A stretch of 64,000 nt of DNA from Zhongshania aquatica (GTDB lineage Bacteria > Pseudomonadota > Gammaproteobacteria > Pseudomonadales > Spongiibacteraceae), in NCBI RefSeq assembly GCF_027257955.1, contig NZ_JANZNQ010000005.1, positions 218,168 to 282,167 of the forward strand, written 5' to 3'. Each line of letters starts with the position of its first letter. The first letter of the stretch is position 1. A program made the translations under genes and the position numbers. Under the pieces are notes generated by a model, which had not been told where the DNA came from, did no database searches, and saw only the letters and a program-made list of their open reading frames with translations. Below, one piece after another: positions 37,416 through 46,580 of this stretch.

Positions 37416-38707
37416 AATGTCCGCGAGTTGCCGCAGCGCGCTGCTTGGCAAATATAGAACAAGAGGGCAGCTCCTTGTCTCGGGTATTGCCGCGTTATGA
37501 GCAAGATTTAGATCCCGCACAACGCTCGCTTTACCGCGAACTTTGCTATGGCACCCTGCGCCAATATTGGCGCTTAGAATTCGCCCTTAAACCCTTTTTC
37601 AGCAAGCCCTTAAAAAGCAAAGACAGTGACGTAAAAATGATTATTTACGTCGGCGCCTATCAGCTTTTTTATACACGTATTCCGCCCCATGCCGCCATTA
37701 ATAGCAGTGTAGAAGGCTGTCGAAGTCTGGGCAAAAAATGGGCTTCCGGCATGGCCAATGCCATCTTACGCCGCTGCCAACGCGAACAGGATAGCCTCTT
37801 TAGTTCGCTTAGCCCTGCCGCAGATGCCGCCTTTCCGCAGTGGCTCTTCAACGCTCTGCAGGCCGCGTGGCCAGAACAACTTGACGATATTATCGCCGCT
37901 AGCAATGCCCATCCGCCATTTTGTCTGCGAGTAAATCAATTACATCAGCAGCGCAGTGAATATTTAGAAATCCTCGCCAACGCAGACCTTGCCGCGCAGC
38001 CATGTGAATTCGCCAGCAACGGCCTACGCCTAGACAAAGCTACTGGCGTCGACAATCTGCCAGGCTTCAATGACGGAGACGTCAGTGTGCAAGACGAAGC
38101 CGCACAACTATGCACCGAACTACTCGACTTGAATGCAGGGCAGCGCGTACTCGATGCCTGTGCAGCACCAGGCGGTAAAACGGGCGCGATTTTAGAGTGC
38201 GAACCTGAGCTCGCCGAGCTAGTCGCCCTGGATATCGACGAACAACGACTTAGCCGTATTCAAGACAATCTCGATCGACTAGCACTTAGCGCGTCCCTGG
38301 TTGCGGCGGATGCTGCAGCAATAGAATCTTGGTGGGACGGCGTCCCGTTTGATCGCATATTGCTCGACGCGCCCTGCTCAGCAACGGGTGTGATTCGTCG
38401 AAATCCAGATATCAAACTTAATCGGCTTGCCAGCGATATCGAACCGCTTAACGACCTGCAAGCGAATTTGCTAAACCAACTATGGCAATGCCTTAAGCCT
38501 GACGGGATTTTAGTCTACGCCACTTGCTCCTTATTACCATCTGAGAACGAAGAGCAAGTCAGCGCGTTTATTAGCCGTCACGATGACGCGGAACTAATTG
38601 CGATAGAAAGTAATTGGGGTGTAAATCGCAACGGTTGTCGGCAGCTTTTTCCGCAGCTTAACGGACACGACGGATTTTTCTACGGGAAAATACGCAAAAA
38701 ACTCTGA
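37412..38707 (+). CDS. rsmB: 16S rRNA (cytosine-967-C5) methyltransferase RsmB
   Basis: Methylates C967 of 16S rRNA; 431 residues. An N-terminal NusB-like RNA-binding domain (about 1-140) precedes the Nol1/Nop2/Sun methyltransferase. Motifs seen are DACAAPGGKTGAILE (SAM site), LLDAPCSATGVIRRNPDIK and YATCSLLPSENEEQV, which contain both catalytic cysteines. Last gene of the def-fmt-rsmB operon; trkA follows after 146 bases. Confidence 0.96.
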   Translation: MKCPRVAAARCLANIEQEGSSLSRVLPRYEQDLDPAQRSLYRELCYGTLRQYWRLEFALKPFFSKPLKSKDSDVKMIIYVGAYQLFYTRIPPHAAINSSVEGCRSLGKKWASGMANAILRRCQREQDSLFSSLSPAADAAFPQWLFNALQAAWPEQLDDIIAASNAHPPFCLRVNQLHQQRSEYLEILANADLAAQPCEFASNGLRLDKATGVDNLPGFNDGDVSVQDEAAQLCTELLDLNAGQRVLDACAAPGGKTGAILECEPELAELVALDIDEQRLSRIQDNLDRLALSASLVAADAAAIESWWDGVPFDRILLDAPCSATGVIRRNPDIKLNRLASDIEPLNDLQANLLNQLWQCLKPDGILVYATCSLLPSENEEQVSAFISRHDDAELIAIESNWGVNRNGCRQLFPQLNGHDGFFYGKIRKKL

Positions 38708-38853
38708 TCGCGGCTATTGAGTGCCGCACCCCCGCGCCGCACAATGGCAATATAGATAAGATTAATGGGGTTCGCCGCAGTATTTTCATCACAGAACGGC
38801 GACTCCCAAAACAAACATAAATCAGTGGCAGACAGCGCAGGCGACTTCGAACA

Positions 38854-40227
38854 ATGAAAATCATTATTCTCGGCGCAGGGCAGGTGGGCGGCACATTGGC
38901 CGCCAACCTAGCAAGTGAACACAATGACATTACTATTGTTGATAAAGATGCGGAGCGACTCCGGGAGCTACAAGATCGACTCGACATAGGCACAGTAACT
39001 GGACACGCATCTCACCCAGATGTTCTGGCTCGGGCAGGCGCCGCAGATGCCGATCTACTCATCGCGGTTACCAATAGCGACGAAGTAAACATGGTCGCCT
39101 GTCAGGTTGCGTACACCTTATTCCGCACACCAACCAAAATATCCCGCATACGCTCCAACGCCTATACCAATATTGAAAAGCTCTTCGGCAACGAAGCGAT
39201 TCCTATCGATGTATTTATAAGCCCAGAAGAGCTTGTTACCCGCTATATAAAGCGTTTATTGCAGTACCCAGGGTCACTACAGGTATTGGATTTCGCCGAT
39301 GGCAAAGTGCAGCTCGTTGGCGTAAAAGCCTACTACGGCGGGCCGATGGTGGGGAATGAGCTATCTGCTATTCGGGAACATATGCCCACCGTGGACACCC
39401 GCGTGGCGGCTATTTTCCGACGCGGAACGGCAATCCTCCCCAGCGGCGACACCGTCGTAGAAGCCGGTGATGAGGTGTTCTTCATCGCGGCCAAAAAGAA
39501 CGTTATGCCGGTAATGAGCGAATTACGCAGGCTAGATACGCCTTATAAGCGGCTGGTTATCGCTGGCGGCGGCAATATCGGCGAGCGGCTCGCGCGGGCT
39601 GTAGAAAGCAGATACCACGTTAAAATAATCGAGCGTAGCTACGACCGTTGCCGCGCGTTATCTGAGCAGTTATCGAAGGCCATCGTGTTACACGGCAGTG
39701 CCTCGGATCACGACTTGCTCGCCCAAGAAAATATCGAAGAAACCGATGTTTTCCTCGCCCTTACCAACGATGACGAAGCAAATATCATGTCATCATTACT
39801 CGCTAAACGCATGGGCGCCAAGAAAGTTATTACCCTGATTACCAATCCCGCCTATGTCGATTTAGTGCAGGGTGGGGATATCGACATTGCGATCTCGCCA
39901 CAGCAAATTACCATTGGTAGTTTGCTCACCCACGTTCGACGCGGCGATATTTACAATGTGCACTCCCTCAGACGCGGCGCGGCAGAAGCATTGGAAATTA
40001 TTGCCCACGGCGACAACCGTTCTTCAAAAGTCGTTGGCCGCAGGCTAGACGAAATAGTGCTCCCTGAGGGCGTCAGCATTGGTGCGCTGGTTCGAGGCGA
40101 CGAGGTGATGATCGCTCACAGTCATCTATTGGTCGAAACCGAAGATCATTTGATTTTATTCCTCGTGGATAAAAGTAAAATCAAAATGGTGGAAAAACTA
40201 TTCCAAGTCGGCTTCACTTTCTTCTAA
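38854..40227 (+). CDS. trkA: Trk system potassium uptake protein TrkA
   Basis: Cytosolic NAD-binding gating subunit of the Trk potassium channel; 457 residues made of two RCK halves, each with a Rossmann (TrkA-N) domain ([18 protein letters not shown] at the start and [18 protein letters not shown] near residue 235) and a TrkA-C domain. It lies after rsmB, as in Pseudomonas, and 37 bases before trkH. Confidence 0.97.
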   Translation: MKIIILGAGQVGGTLAANLASEHNDITIVDKDAERLRELQDRLDIGTVTGHASHPDVLARAGAADADLLIAVTNSDEVNMVACQVAYTLFRTPTKISRIRSNAYTNIEKLFGNEAIPIDVFISPEELVTRYIKRLLQYPGSLQVLDFADGKVQLVGVKAYYGGPMVGNELSAIREHMPTVDTRVAAIFRRGTAILPSGDTVVEAGDEVFFIAAKKNVMPVMSELRRLDTPYKRLVIAGGGNIGERLARAVESRYHVKIIERSYDRCRALSEQLSKAIVLHGSASDHDLLAQENIEETDVFLALTNDDEANIMSSLLAKRMGAKKVITLITNPAYVDLVQGGDIDIAISPQQITIGSLLTHVRRGDIYNVHSLRRGAAEALEIIAHGDNRSSKVVGRRLDEIVLPEGVSIGALVRGDEVMIAHSHLLVETEDHLILFLVDKSKIKMVEKLFQVGFTFF

Positions 40228-40264
40228 TGACAAAGAATTCCCCCGCTCATCGGGGAGCATATCC

Positions 40265-41713
40265 ATGCATTTAAGAATCATCAGTCGAATCATTGGCGTA
40301 CTGCTGATGATCTTCAGTCTAACCATGGCCGTGCCCGCCGTTATCTCGGTGTGGGTAAATGATGGCGCCCTGTATGCCTTTACCATCGCCTTTGTTCTTA
40401 CCTTCTGCAGTGGCTTGGTGTTATGGCTAAGTAATTTAAAACAACATAGTGAGTTGAGCATACGCGATGGCTTCCTCGTGGTATCGCTCTTCTGGACGGT
40501 ACTCGGACTATTCGGTGCGCTGCCATTTTACCTAGCTAGCAACCCCGGCTTATCGCTTAGCGATGCGGTCTTTGAATCAATATCTGGCCTAACGACTACG
40601 GGCGCGACGGTTATAACCGGCTTAGATGAGCTGCCGATTTCAATCTTATTTTATCGCCAATTTCTGCAGTGGCTAGGCGGCATTGGTATTATCGTTATTG
40701 CGGTTGCTATACTTCCCATACTCGGTATCGGCGGTATGCAGCTATACCGAGCCGAAACGCCCGGCCCAGTAAAAGACAATAAACTCACACCACGCATCAC
40801 CGGCACCGCGAAAGTACTATTCCTTATGTATGTATCGCTAACGCTCGTGTGCACGCTGGCTTATTGGTTAGCAGGTATGAGTTTTTTTGATGCTATTTGT
40901 CACTCGTTTTCGACCGTAGCCATTGGCGGATTTTCTACCCATGATGCCAGCATGGGTTACTTTCAAAGCCCATTAATCTTAATGCTTTGCAGCGGATTTA
41001 TGTTATTCGCCGCACTGAGTTTTACTATCCATTTTCATGCATGGCGGTCGCGCTCTATACGTCATTATTTAAACGATGCCGAAACGCGTTTCTATCTCGG
41101 CGTCATTCTCATTTCAACACTCACCATTTCGGTATATTTATATTTCAGCGGCACCTATGAATTAAAAGATAGTTTTGTTCACGGTATTTTCCATACGATA
41201 TCTGTAGCGACGACCTCGGGCTTTGGCGCAGAAGACTTCTCTATTTGGCCCAGTTTTTTACCCGTCGCCGTCATCATGCTGTCCTTTATCGGAGGTTGTG
41301 CCGGATCAACCGGCGGTGGTATGAAAGCGGTTAGGGTAATGCTCGTCGCTAAACAGGGCATCCGCGAAATGAAGCAGCTTATTCACCCCAGCGCGGTTAT
41401 TCCCTTAAAAATTGGCAGTCATCGCGTAGAAGCGAAAATCGTCAGCGCGGTATGGAGCTTTGTCGGCGTATACATGATTTCCTTCATACTCATCACCTTG
41501 GCGATGATGGCCTGCGGTCTAAACTCACTTAGCGCCTTTTCAGCCACCGCTGGGGCGATAAATAATATGGGACCGGGGCTAGGCGAAGTGTCAGCCAGTT
41601 ATCGCAGCGTTAGCGACGCAGGCAAGTGGATACTCTGCTATGCCATGTTATTAGGTAGACTAGAAATTTTTACCCTGTTGGTACTGCTAATGCCCTCATT
41701 TTGGCGACGCTAG
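40265..41713 (+). CDS. trkH: Trk potassium transporter membrane subunit TrkH
   Basis: Pore subunit for potassium uptake, 482 residues with the four M1-P-M2-like repeats of the family; filter-type glycine motifs occur in SGLTTTGATVITG, TVAIGGFSTHDAS, VATTSGFGAEDFS and ATAGAINNMGPGLG. GGGGAG lies 8 bases before the ATG. Paired with trkA. The methyltransferase start lies 2 bases after its stop. Confidence 0.96.
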   Translation: MHLRIISRIIGVLLMIFSLTMAVPAVISVWVNDGALYAFTIAFVLTFCSGLVLWLSNLKQHSELSIRDGFLVVSLFWTVLGLFGALPFYLASNPGLSLSDAVFESISGLTTTGATVITGLDELPISILFYRQFLQWLGGIGIIVIAVAILPILGIGGMQLYRAETPGPVKDNKLTPRITGTAKVLFLMYVSLTLVCTLAYWLAGMSFFDAICHSFSTVAIGGFSTHDASMGYFQSPLILMLCSGFMLFAALSFTIHFHAWRSRSIRHYLNDAETRFYLGVILISTLTISVYLYFSGTYELKDSFVHGIFHTISVATTSGFGAEDFSIWPSFLPVAVIMLSFIGGCAGSTGGGMKAVRVMLVAKQGIREMKQLIHPSAVIPLKIGSHRVEAKIVSAVWSFVGVYMISFILITLAMMACGLNSLSAFSATAGAINNMGPGLGEVSASYRSVSDAGKWILCYAMLLGRLEIFTLLVLLMPSFWRR

Positions 41714-41715
41714 CG

Positions 41716-42318
41716 ATGACGAATGAAATTAATGAAAGCAAAGTAAAATGGAATGAGCGTCATCGTGACAGGGAGCTAGCTACTCCCGCCTGCGAAGTTT
41801 TGCTAAATCACATTTCTTTACTACCGAGTCAGGGTACAGCGCTAGATCTTGCTTGCGGATTAGGTAGAAATGCCATACTCCTCGCAAAGCAAGGCTTACA
41901 ATGCGACGCCGTGGACATCTCTGATGTTGCGCTAGCAAGGTTAAGTGACTACGCCAAACAATGTAAACTGGCGATAAATATTCGCTGTGAAGACATAGAA
42001 TGCGACGGAATTGGCAATAAGCAGTATGACGTTATCGTCGTAAGTTATTTCCTCTACCGACCTCTATTTGCAGAAATTAAGCGAGCCCTTAAACCTGGCG
42101 GGCTGCTCTTTTATCAAACCTTTGTGAACAAAGTTGCGGAGACTGAAAATCCTAACTCGGGCACTAGAACGAGCAAGAGCAGATTCTATTTAGAAGAAAA
42201 CGAACTTAGCTCACATTTCGATACGCTTGAAATACGCTATTATGAAGAAACAAATTCTCATCCAAATACAAGTTCAGCGCCTATAGCGATGTTGGTCGCC
42301 AGCAAAACAATAACTTAG
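41716..42318 (+). CDS. Class I SAM-dependent methyltransferase (TehB-like)
   Basis: 200 residues. The SAM-binding motif ALDLACGLGRNAILLAKQG is near residue 50 and is followed by CDAVDISDVALARL and a downstream LKPGGLLFYQTFV, as in the TehB/Methyltransf_11 group. The substrate is unknown; small-molecule or metalloid methylation is one possibility. The ATG at 41716 immediately follows trkH, suggesting translational coupling. Less conserved in sequence than its neighbours. Confidence 0.85.
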   Translation: MTNEINESKVKWNERHRDRELATPACEVLLNHISLLPSQGTALDLACGLGRNAILLAKQGLQCDAVDISDVALARLSDYAKQCKLAINIRCEDIECDGIGNKQYDVIVVSYFLYRPLFAEIKRALKPGGLLFYQTFVNKVAETENPNSGTRTSKSRFYLEENELSSHFDTLEIRYYEETNSHPNTSSAPIAMLVASKTIT

Positions 42319-42401
42319 TATTCCGCGATAAAGACCAAACGCAGCTATAATGCTTAAGGTAGCTAACCAGTACGTCAAATTAATTATTAAATGAGCGGTC
42401 A

Positions 42402-44282
42402 ATGGCATACCTTTTTTTAGCCATAGCATTTATAGCATCTGCTGTGTTTTCAGCAATAGCGTACTTTGTTATCAAAACACCGTACGACCCCGCACTCCTC
42501 ATGTTAGCAACGCTTGTTGGCTGCACCAGCGTTATCTCACTCTGTTTTTGTGCCGCTCTAGAGTTTCAATCTCGGCTTAGAAAAGACGCTGAACGAAAAA
42601 GCAATCAACAGCGCATTGTCTTGGAGCATAGCGCCTCAACGTTAATGTTATTAGATACGCAGCTTAACTTGGAATTTCTTAACAGTGGCCATCCGTCGTT
42701 TGACGTTTTTAACAAGAATTACATTAAAGGCGAGAAAGTAGTTGATATATGGCGTGACAACGTACCAGAAGAAACCCGCCAACAGGTTCGGCACGCTATC
42801 ACAGAAAAACGGACTTGGCGCGGAGAACTTTGTTTTGGTACGTCCAAAAAAGATAGTTATCTTTTAACAACAATCAGCCCCATCCTGGATGAGAATGGCG
42901 AGCTATCTAACGTTGTAATCTGCGCTGAGGATGTGTCTGAACACAAAGATATTGCCGACCGTTTATTTATACGTGAAAACTATAATGTACTCACCGGTTT
43001 ACCTAATCGACAGTTCGCGCTGCGTACGCTTCAGTCTGCGATTAAAGACAGCGATAACTCGGAGAGTGGGTTTATTCTTATCCATATCGATTTAGATCGC
43101 ATTCGCTATATCAACGATTCATTGGGCCACCATGTTGTTGATATGGTTTTTGTGGAAACCACCGAGAGACTGCGACGCACCTTACGTGACGATCAAATTC
43201 TGGCCCATTTAGGTGCCGATGAGTTCCTTATTATTCTGAGTACCGAGACCTGCATTGATGAAGCTACAATCATCGCCGAAGTCGCACTTGAGCGATGCCG
43301 TGAACCTTTTTACATCAATCATCATGAAATCAATATTTCAGCAAGCATCGGCCTGTGCAAGTACCCTGAAGACGGAGATGATTGCACTCTACTAATGCGA
43401 CACGCAGAAGCCGCAATGTTTAACGCCAAAGAGAAAGGCGGAGACCGACTTAGCTATTACGAAGAGGGTATGAGCAGTGAAACCGAGCTGCGCTTAGAAA
43501 TGGAAAATCAGTTGCGCCATGCAATTGAGCGAGATGAATTTAAACTGCATTACCAGCCTGTCGTTAATCTTGAAAGCAATAAACTACGCGGCGTAGAAGT
43601 CCTACTTCGCTGGCAAAATGCGGATCTAAAAAACCCTAACCCCGAACAATTTATTCCGGTGGCGGAGCAAAGCGGCCTTATTATTGGCATTGGTAAATGG
43701 GTGTTAGAGAACGCCTGCAAACAAATAATGACTTGGTCTCGGTCGGGATTACCAGCATTGAACGTCGCGGTAAATATTTCTGCAAAGCAATTTATCGACG
43801 GTGATATCGCGGAGATCGTGCGCTACGCCTTGCAACAGAGTGGTTTACCAGCGTCTCAACTCGAGCTAGAGATCACCGAGGGATTATTGATAAATGATAC
43901 ACCGGAAATTCGGGAAATCTTTACCCAACTTAAACGCCTTGGTGTTCACCTGTCCTTAGATGACTTTGGAACCGGTTATGCCTCACTGAGCTATTTAAAG
44001 CGCTACCCCTTTGATGCTTTGAAGATTGATCGTAGTTTTGTGAATGACATCGACAAGTGTGAAGACAGTGTAACGTTAGTGAATGCCATCATTGCGATGG
44101 GCCATAGCTTCAACATGGTGGTCATTGCAGAGGGTGTGGAAAACTTACACCAACGACGTATTTTACGAGAGCGACACTGTGATATGGTTCAGGGCTTTCT
44201 GTATTCACCGGCATTACCCGCTGATCAATTTGTATCGTGGGCAACACGCTACGCAGAAATGCAGCGCACCCAACATGTATAA
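42402..44282 (+). CDS. Membrane PAS-GGDEF-EAL protein, probable c-di-GMP phosphodiesterase
   Basis: 626 residues: two membrane helices (about 1-25 and 32-55), a PAS domain (about 70-185), a GGDEF domain and an EAL domain. The GGDEF signature is degenerate (HLGADEF), so cyclase activity is doubtful. The EAL domain keeps EVLLRW (with the catalytic Glu), NVAVNISAKQF, LEITEGLL, DDFGTGYASLSYLK and VIAEGVE, so hydrolysis of c-di-GMP is likely. The GGDEF part may act as a GTP sensor. The stimulus of the PAS domain is unknown. It stands alone. Confidence 0.93.
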   Translation: MAYLFLAIAFIASAVFSAIAYFVIKTPYDPALLMLATLVGCTSVISLCFCAALEFQSRLRKDAERKSNQQRIVLEHSASTLMLLDTQLNLEFLNSGHPSFDVFNKNYIKGEKVVDIWRDNVPEETRQQVRHAITEKRTWRGELCFGTSKKDSYLLTTISPILDENGELSNVVICAEDVSEHKDIADRLFIRENYNVLTGLPNRQFALRTLQSAIKDSDNSESGFILIHIDLDRIRYINDSLGHHVVDMVFVETTERLRRTLRDDQILAHLGADEFLIILSTETCIDEATIIAEVALERCREPFYINHHEINISASIGLCKYPEDGDDCTLLMRHAEAAMFNAKEKGGDRLSYYEEGMSSETELRLEMENQLRHAIERDEFKLHYQPVVNLESNKLRGVEVLLRWQNADLKNPNPEQFIPVAEQSGLIIGIGKWVLENACKQIMTWSRSGLPALNVAVNISAKQFIDGDIAEIVRYALQQSGLPASQLELEITEGLLINDTPEIREIFTQLKRLGVHLSLDDFGTGYASLSYLKRYPFDALKIDRSFVNDIDKCEDSVTLVNAIIAMGHSFNMVVIAEGVENLHQRRILRERHCDMVQGFLYSPALPADQFVSWATRYAEMQRTQHV

Positions 44283-44340
44283 AGCGCAATGCATATAGGG
44301 TCGACGCACCTTTGTGTTTGATTAGGCCTTGCGCCAATGA

Positions 44341-44356
44341 CTGTGTTTATATACAG
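44341..44356. promoter_or_regulatory. LexA (SOS) box upstream of yebG
   Basis: CTGTGTTTATATACAG is a perfect CTGT-N8-ACAG SOS box with an AT-rich core, 43 bases before the yebG start. E. coli yebG is itself a LexA-controlled gene, which supports the assignment. Confidence 0.85.
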
Positions 44357-44398
44357 TACACAATCATATCATGGTTCAACAATAAACCGAGGTGAAAA

Positions 44399-44686
44399 AT
44401 GGCGGTAGTAGCCAAGTGGATGTGCGACAGGGACAACAGTATGTTTGACAACAAAAAAGATGCCGACGCATACGACAAGATGCTGGAATTAGCTGAAGGG
44501 TTCAGCGCATTGCTACAACAACATATTCCCAATGTTGACGAAACTAAAGCCGAAGAGTTTGGTATTTTCCTAGCCAAAAACAAAGAAGCGGTAATGCAGG
44601 CCTGCAAAGGCAGAGTAGAAGCCTTAGAAGAAATTGATGAGCTGGCGGCTGACAACGTTAGACCATTGTCAGCTCAAGCCAGTTAA
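44399..44686 (+). CDS. yebG: SOS-inducible protein YebG
   Basis: 95 residues matching YebG: the N-terminus MAVVAKWMCDRDNSMFDNKK and the conserved NKKDADAYDKMLELAE, then a variable acidic tail. YebG is a small DNA-damage-induced protein of unknown biochemical role in E. coli. Control by LexA is indicated by the perfect SOS box upstream. It stands alone between the EAL gene and the convergent djlA. Confidence 0.93.
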   Translation: MAVVAKWMCDRDNSMFDNKKDADAYDKMLELAEGFSALLQQHIPNVDETKAEEFGIFLAKNKEAVMQACKGRVEALEEIDELAADNVRPLSAQAS

Positions 44687-44715
44687 TACGCTTGAACGAC
44701 GTTAATTTTCTACTC

Positions 44716-45504
44716 TCAGGCAGCGCGCTTTTTCTTTATTAAATCGTATGCTGCCTGGATCTCCTGCGCCTTCTCTGTCGCAAGTTTCAGCATATCCTCT
44801 GGCACACCTTTGGCTATTAACTTATCGGGGTGATGCTGACTCATCAGTTTACGATAGGCTCGCTTAAGCTCTGCATCCGTTGCCGACGCCTCAACACCGA
44901 TTGCCTGATACGCTTTATTTAACTCCGACTCACTAGTTGCACCCTGCGAGTAAGATCCACTGCTGTGAAACTGGCGCTGCGCCATGACCATATCTAATAA
45001 ACGCTGAAATTCCCGTGCAGGTACACCCATGTAGCCTGCCACCCGCGTTACTATATCGCGCTCCGCATCAGCCATTTCGCCATCAGCTAGCGCCATTGTG
45101 AGCAACGCCTCTAACAGCATTTGCCGAAGTAGGGGCTGGCTTTTTGCCACGGTCATGAACTCTGATACTTGCGGCTCTAACTGAAAATCACTTTCACTAC
45201 CTTGCTTGAACCGATCAATCGCGTCCTGCCGGCGCGCGCCGGTAAAGCCAAGCTGCGTCATAATCGCCTCAGCCTGGGCGATCTCAGACTCACACACCCG
45301 ACCGTCGGCCTTGGCGATATGACCCATAACCCGAAACACAGTATCGAAGAAAATACCTTGAATGCGCTCTCTATCAGCACCGTAATTGAAACGCATCGCC
45401 TGACCAAGACCGCGATCAAAAAAGCTACCTACGACAAAACCCAATAGTGCCAAAAGCGGGCCACCCACCAGAAAACCCAATATCGCACCAATTATTTTTG
45501 CCAT
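44716..45504 (-). CDS. djlA: DnaJ-like membrane co-chaperone DjlA
   Basis: 262 residues. It has an N-terminal membrane helix rich in glycine (IIGAILGFLVGGPLLALLGF), a TerB-like helical domain (about 55-170) and a C-terminal J domain with the HPD motif in MSQHHPDKLIAKGVPE. This is the DjlA architecture: a type III J protein that stimulates DnaK at the inner membrane. Divergent from glyQ. Confidence 0.95.
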   Translation of the reverse strand: MAKIIGAILGFLVGGPLLALLGFVVGSFFDRGLGQAMRFNYGADRERIQGIFFDTVFRVMGHIAKADGRVCESEIAQAEAIMTQLGFTGARRQDAIDRFKQGSESDFQLEPQVSEFMTVAKSQPLLRQMLLEALLTMALADGEMADAERDIVTRVAGYMGVPAREFQRLLDMVMAQRQFHSSGSYSQGATSESELNKAYQAIGVEASATDAELKRAYRKLMSQHHPDKLIAKGVPEDMLKLATEKAQEIQAAYDLIKKKRAA

Positions 45505-45580
45505 TCCACTGTATCTCCCTCACATCTGGACAACGATGATAACAAGTCCACCACTACTACTACCAGAATCCACCTTAGTC

Positions 45581-45610
45581 TTAACGCACCCGCCGTCATA
45601 TCTGTATAAT
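45581..45610 (+). promoter_or_regulatory. Probable sigma70 promoter of glyQS
   Basis: TTAACG (45581-45586) and a consensus TATAAT (45605-45610) are 18 bases apart and end about 31 bases before the glyQ start. Confidence 0.5.
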
Positions 45611-45641
45611 TCATCTCTTTATTTATTTCGTGGGGAACGCC

Positions 45642-46580
45642 GTGAGTAAGGCAGACGTCAGCACCTTTCAGGGGCTAATTTTAGCATTGCAACAATACTG
45701 GGCAGAGCAGGGCTGCGTACTTCTGCAGCCCCTCGACATGGAGGTGGGTGCCGGCACCTTCCATCCCGCCACTTTTTTGCGTGCTATCGGCCCAGAAACT
45801 TGGAATGCTGCTTACGTACAACCTTGCCGTAGGCCCACAGACGGCCGCTATGGCACCAACCCTAACCGCCTGCAGCACTACTATCAATTCCAAGTAATTA
45901 TGAAGCCGTCACCGAGCAATATTCAGGATCTGTATTTAGATTCGCTGAAAATGCTCGGCATCGATCCTGAAGTACACGATATCCGTTTTGTTGAAGACAA
46001 CTGGGAATCGCCCACACTCGGTGCGTGGGGCCTAGGTTGGGAAGTATGGCTAAATGGCATGGAAGTTACCCAGTTCACCTATTTCCAGCAGGTGGGCGGC
46101 CTCGAGTGCTACCCGGTTAGTGGCGAAATCACCTATGGCTTAGAGCGCATAGCGATGTACCTACAAGGTGTTGATAGTATCTACGACTTGGTCTGGACCA
46201 AAGGTCCGGCTGGCGATGTCACCTACGGTGATGTATTTCATCAAAACGAAGTTGAAATGTCTCACTTCAATTTTGAAGAAGCCGATGTCGGCCAACTATT
46301 TGCGCAATTCGATCACTGCGAAAAAGAAAGCGAACGTCTAATTGAAAAAGGCCTGCCACTACCTGCCTACGAAATGGTGATGAAGGCATCTCACGCTTTT
46401 AACTTACTCGATGCACGCCATGCTATTTCTGTTACTGAACGTCAGCGGTTTATTTTACGTGTCCGCAGCCTAGCACGGGCTGTAGCACAAGCTTATTTTA
46501 ACGCACGCGAAGCGCTGGGCTTTCCTTTAGCGCCAGAGAATTTACGTGCCGAATACGCTGCCTCAAAGGAGAGCAAATAA
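45642..46580 (+). CDS. glyQ: Glycyl-tRNA synthetase alpha subunit
   Basis: Catalytic subunit of the tetrameric bacterial glycyl-tRNA synthetase; 312 residues. Class II motifs appear in [43 protein letters not shown] and [18 protein letters not shown] start at the GTG at 45642 because GGGGA lies 5 bases before it; an in-frame GTG at 45630 lacks a site. Its stop overlaps the glyS start by one base. Confidence 0.97.
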   Translation: MSKADVSTFQGLILALQQYWAEQGCVLLQPLDMEVGAGTFHPATFLRAIGPETWNAAYVQPCRRPTDGRYGTNPNRLQHYYQFQVIMKPSPSNIQDLYLDSLKMLGIDPEVHDIRFVEDNWESPTLGAWGLGWEVWLNGMEVTQFTYFQQVGGLECYPVSGEITYGLERIAMYLQGVDSIYDLVWTKGPAGDVTYGDVFHQNEVEMSHFNFEEADVGQLFAQFDHCEKESERLIEKGLPLPAYEMVMKASHAFNLLDARHAISVTERQRFILRVRSLARAVAQAYFNAREALGFPLAPENLRAEYAASKESK

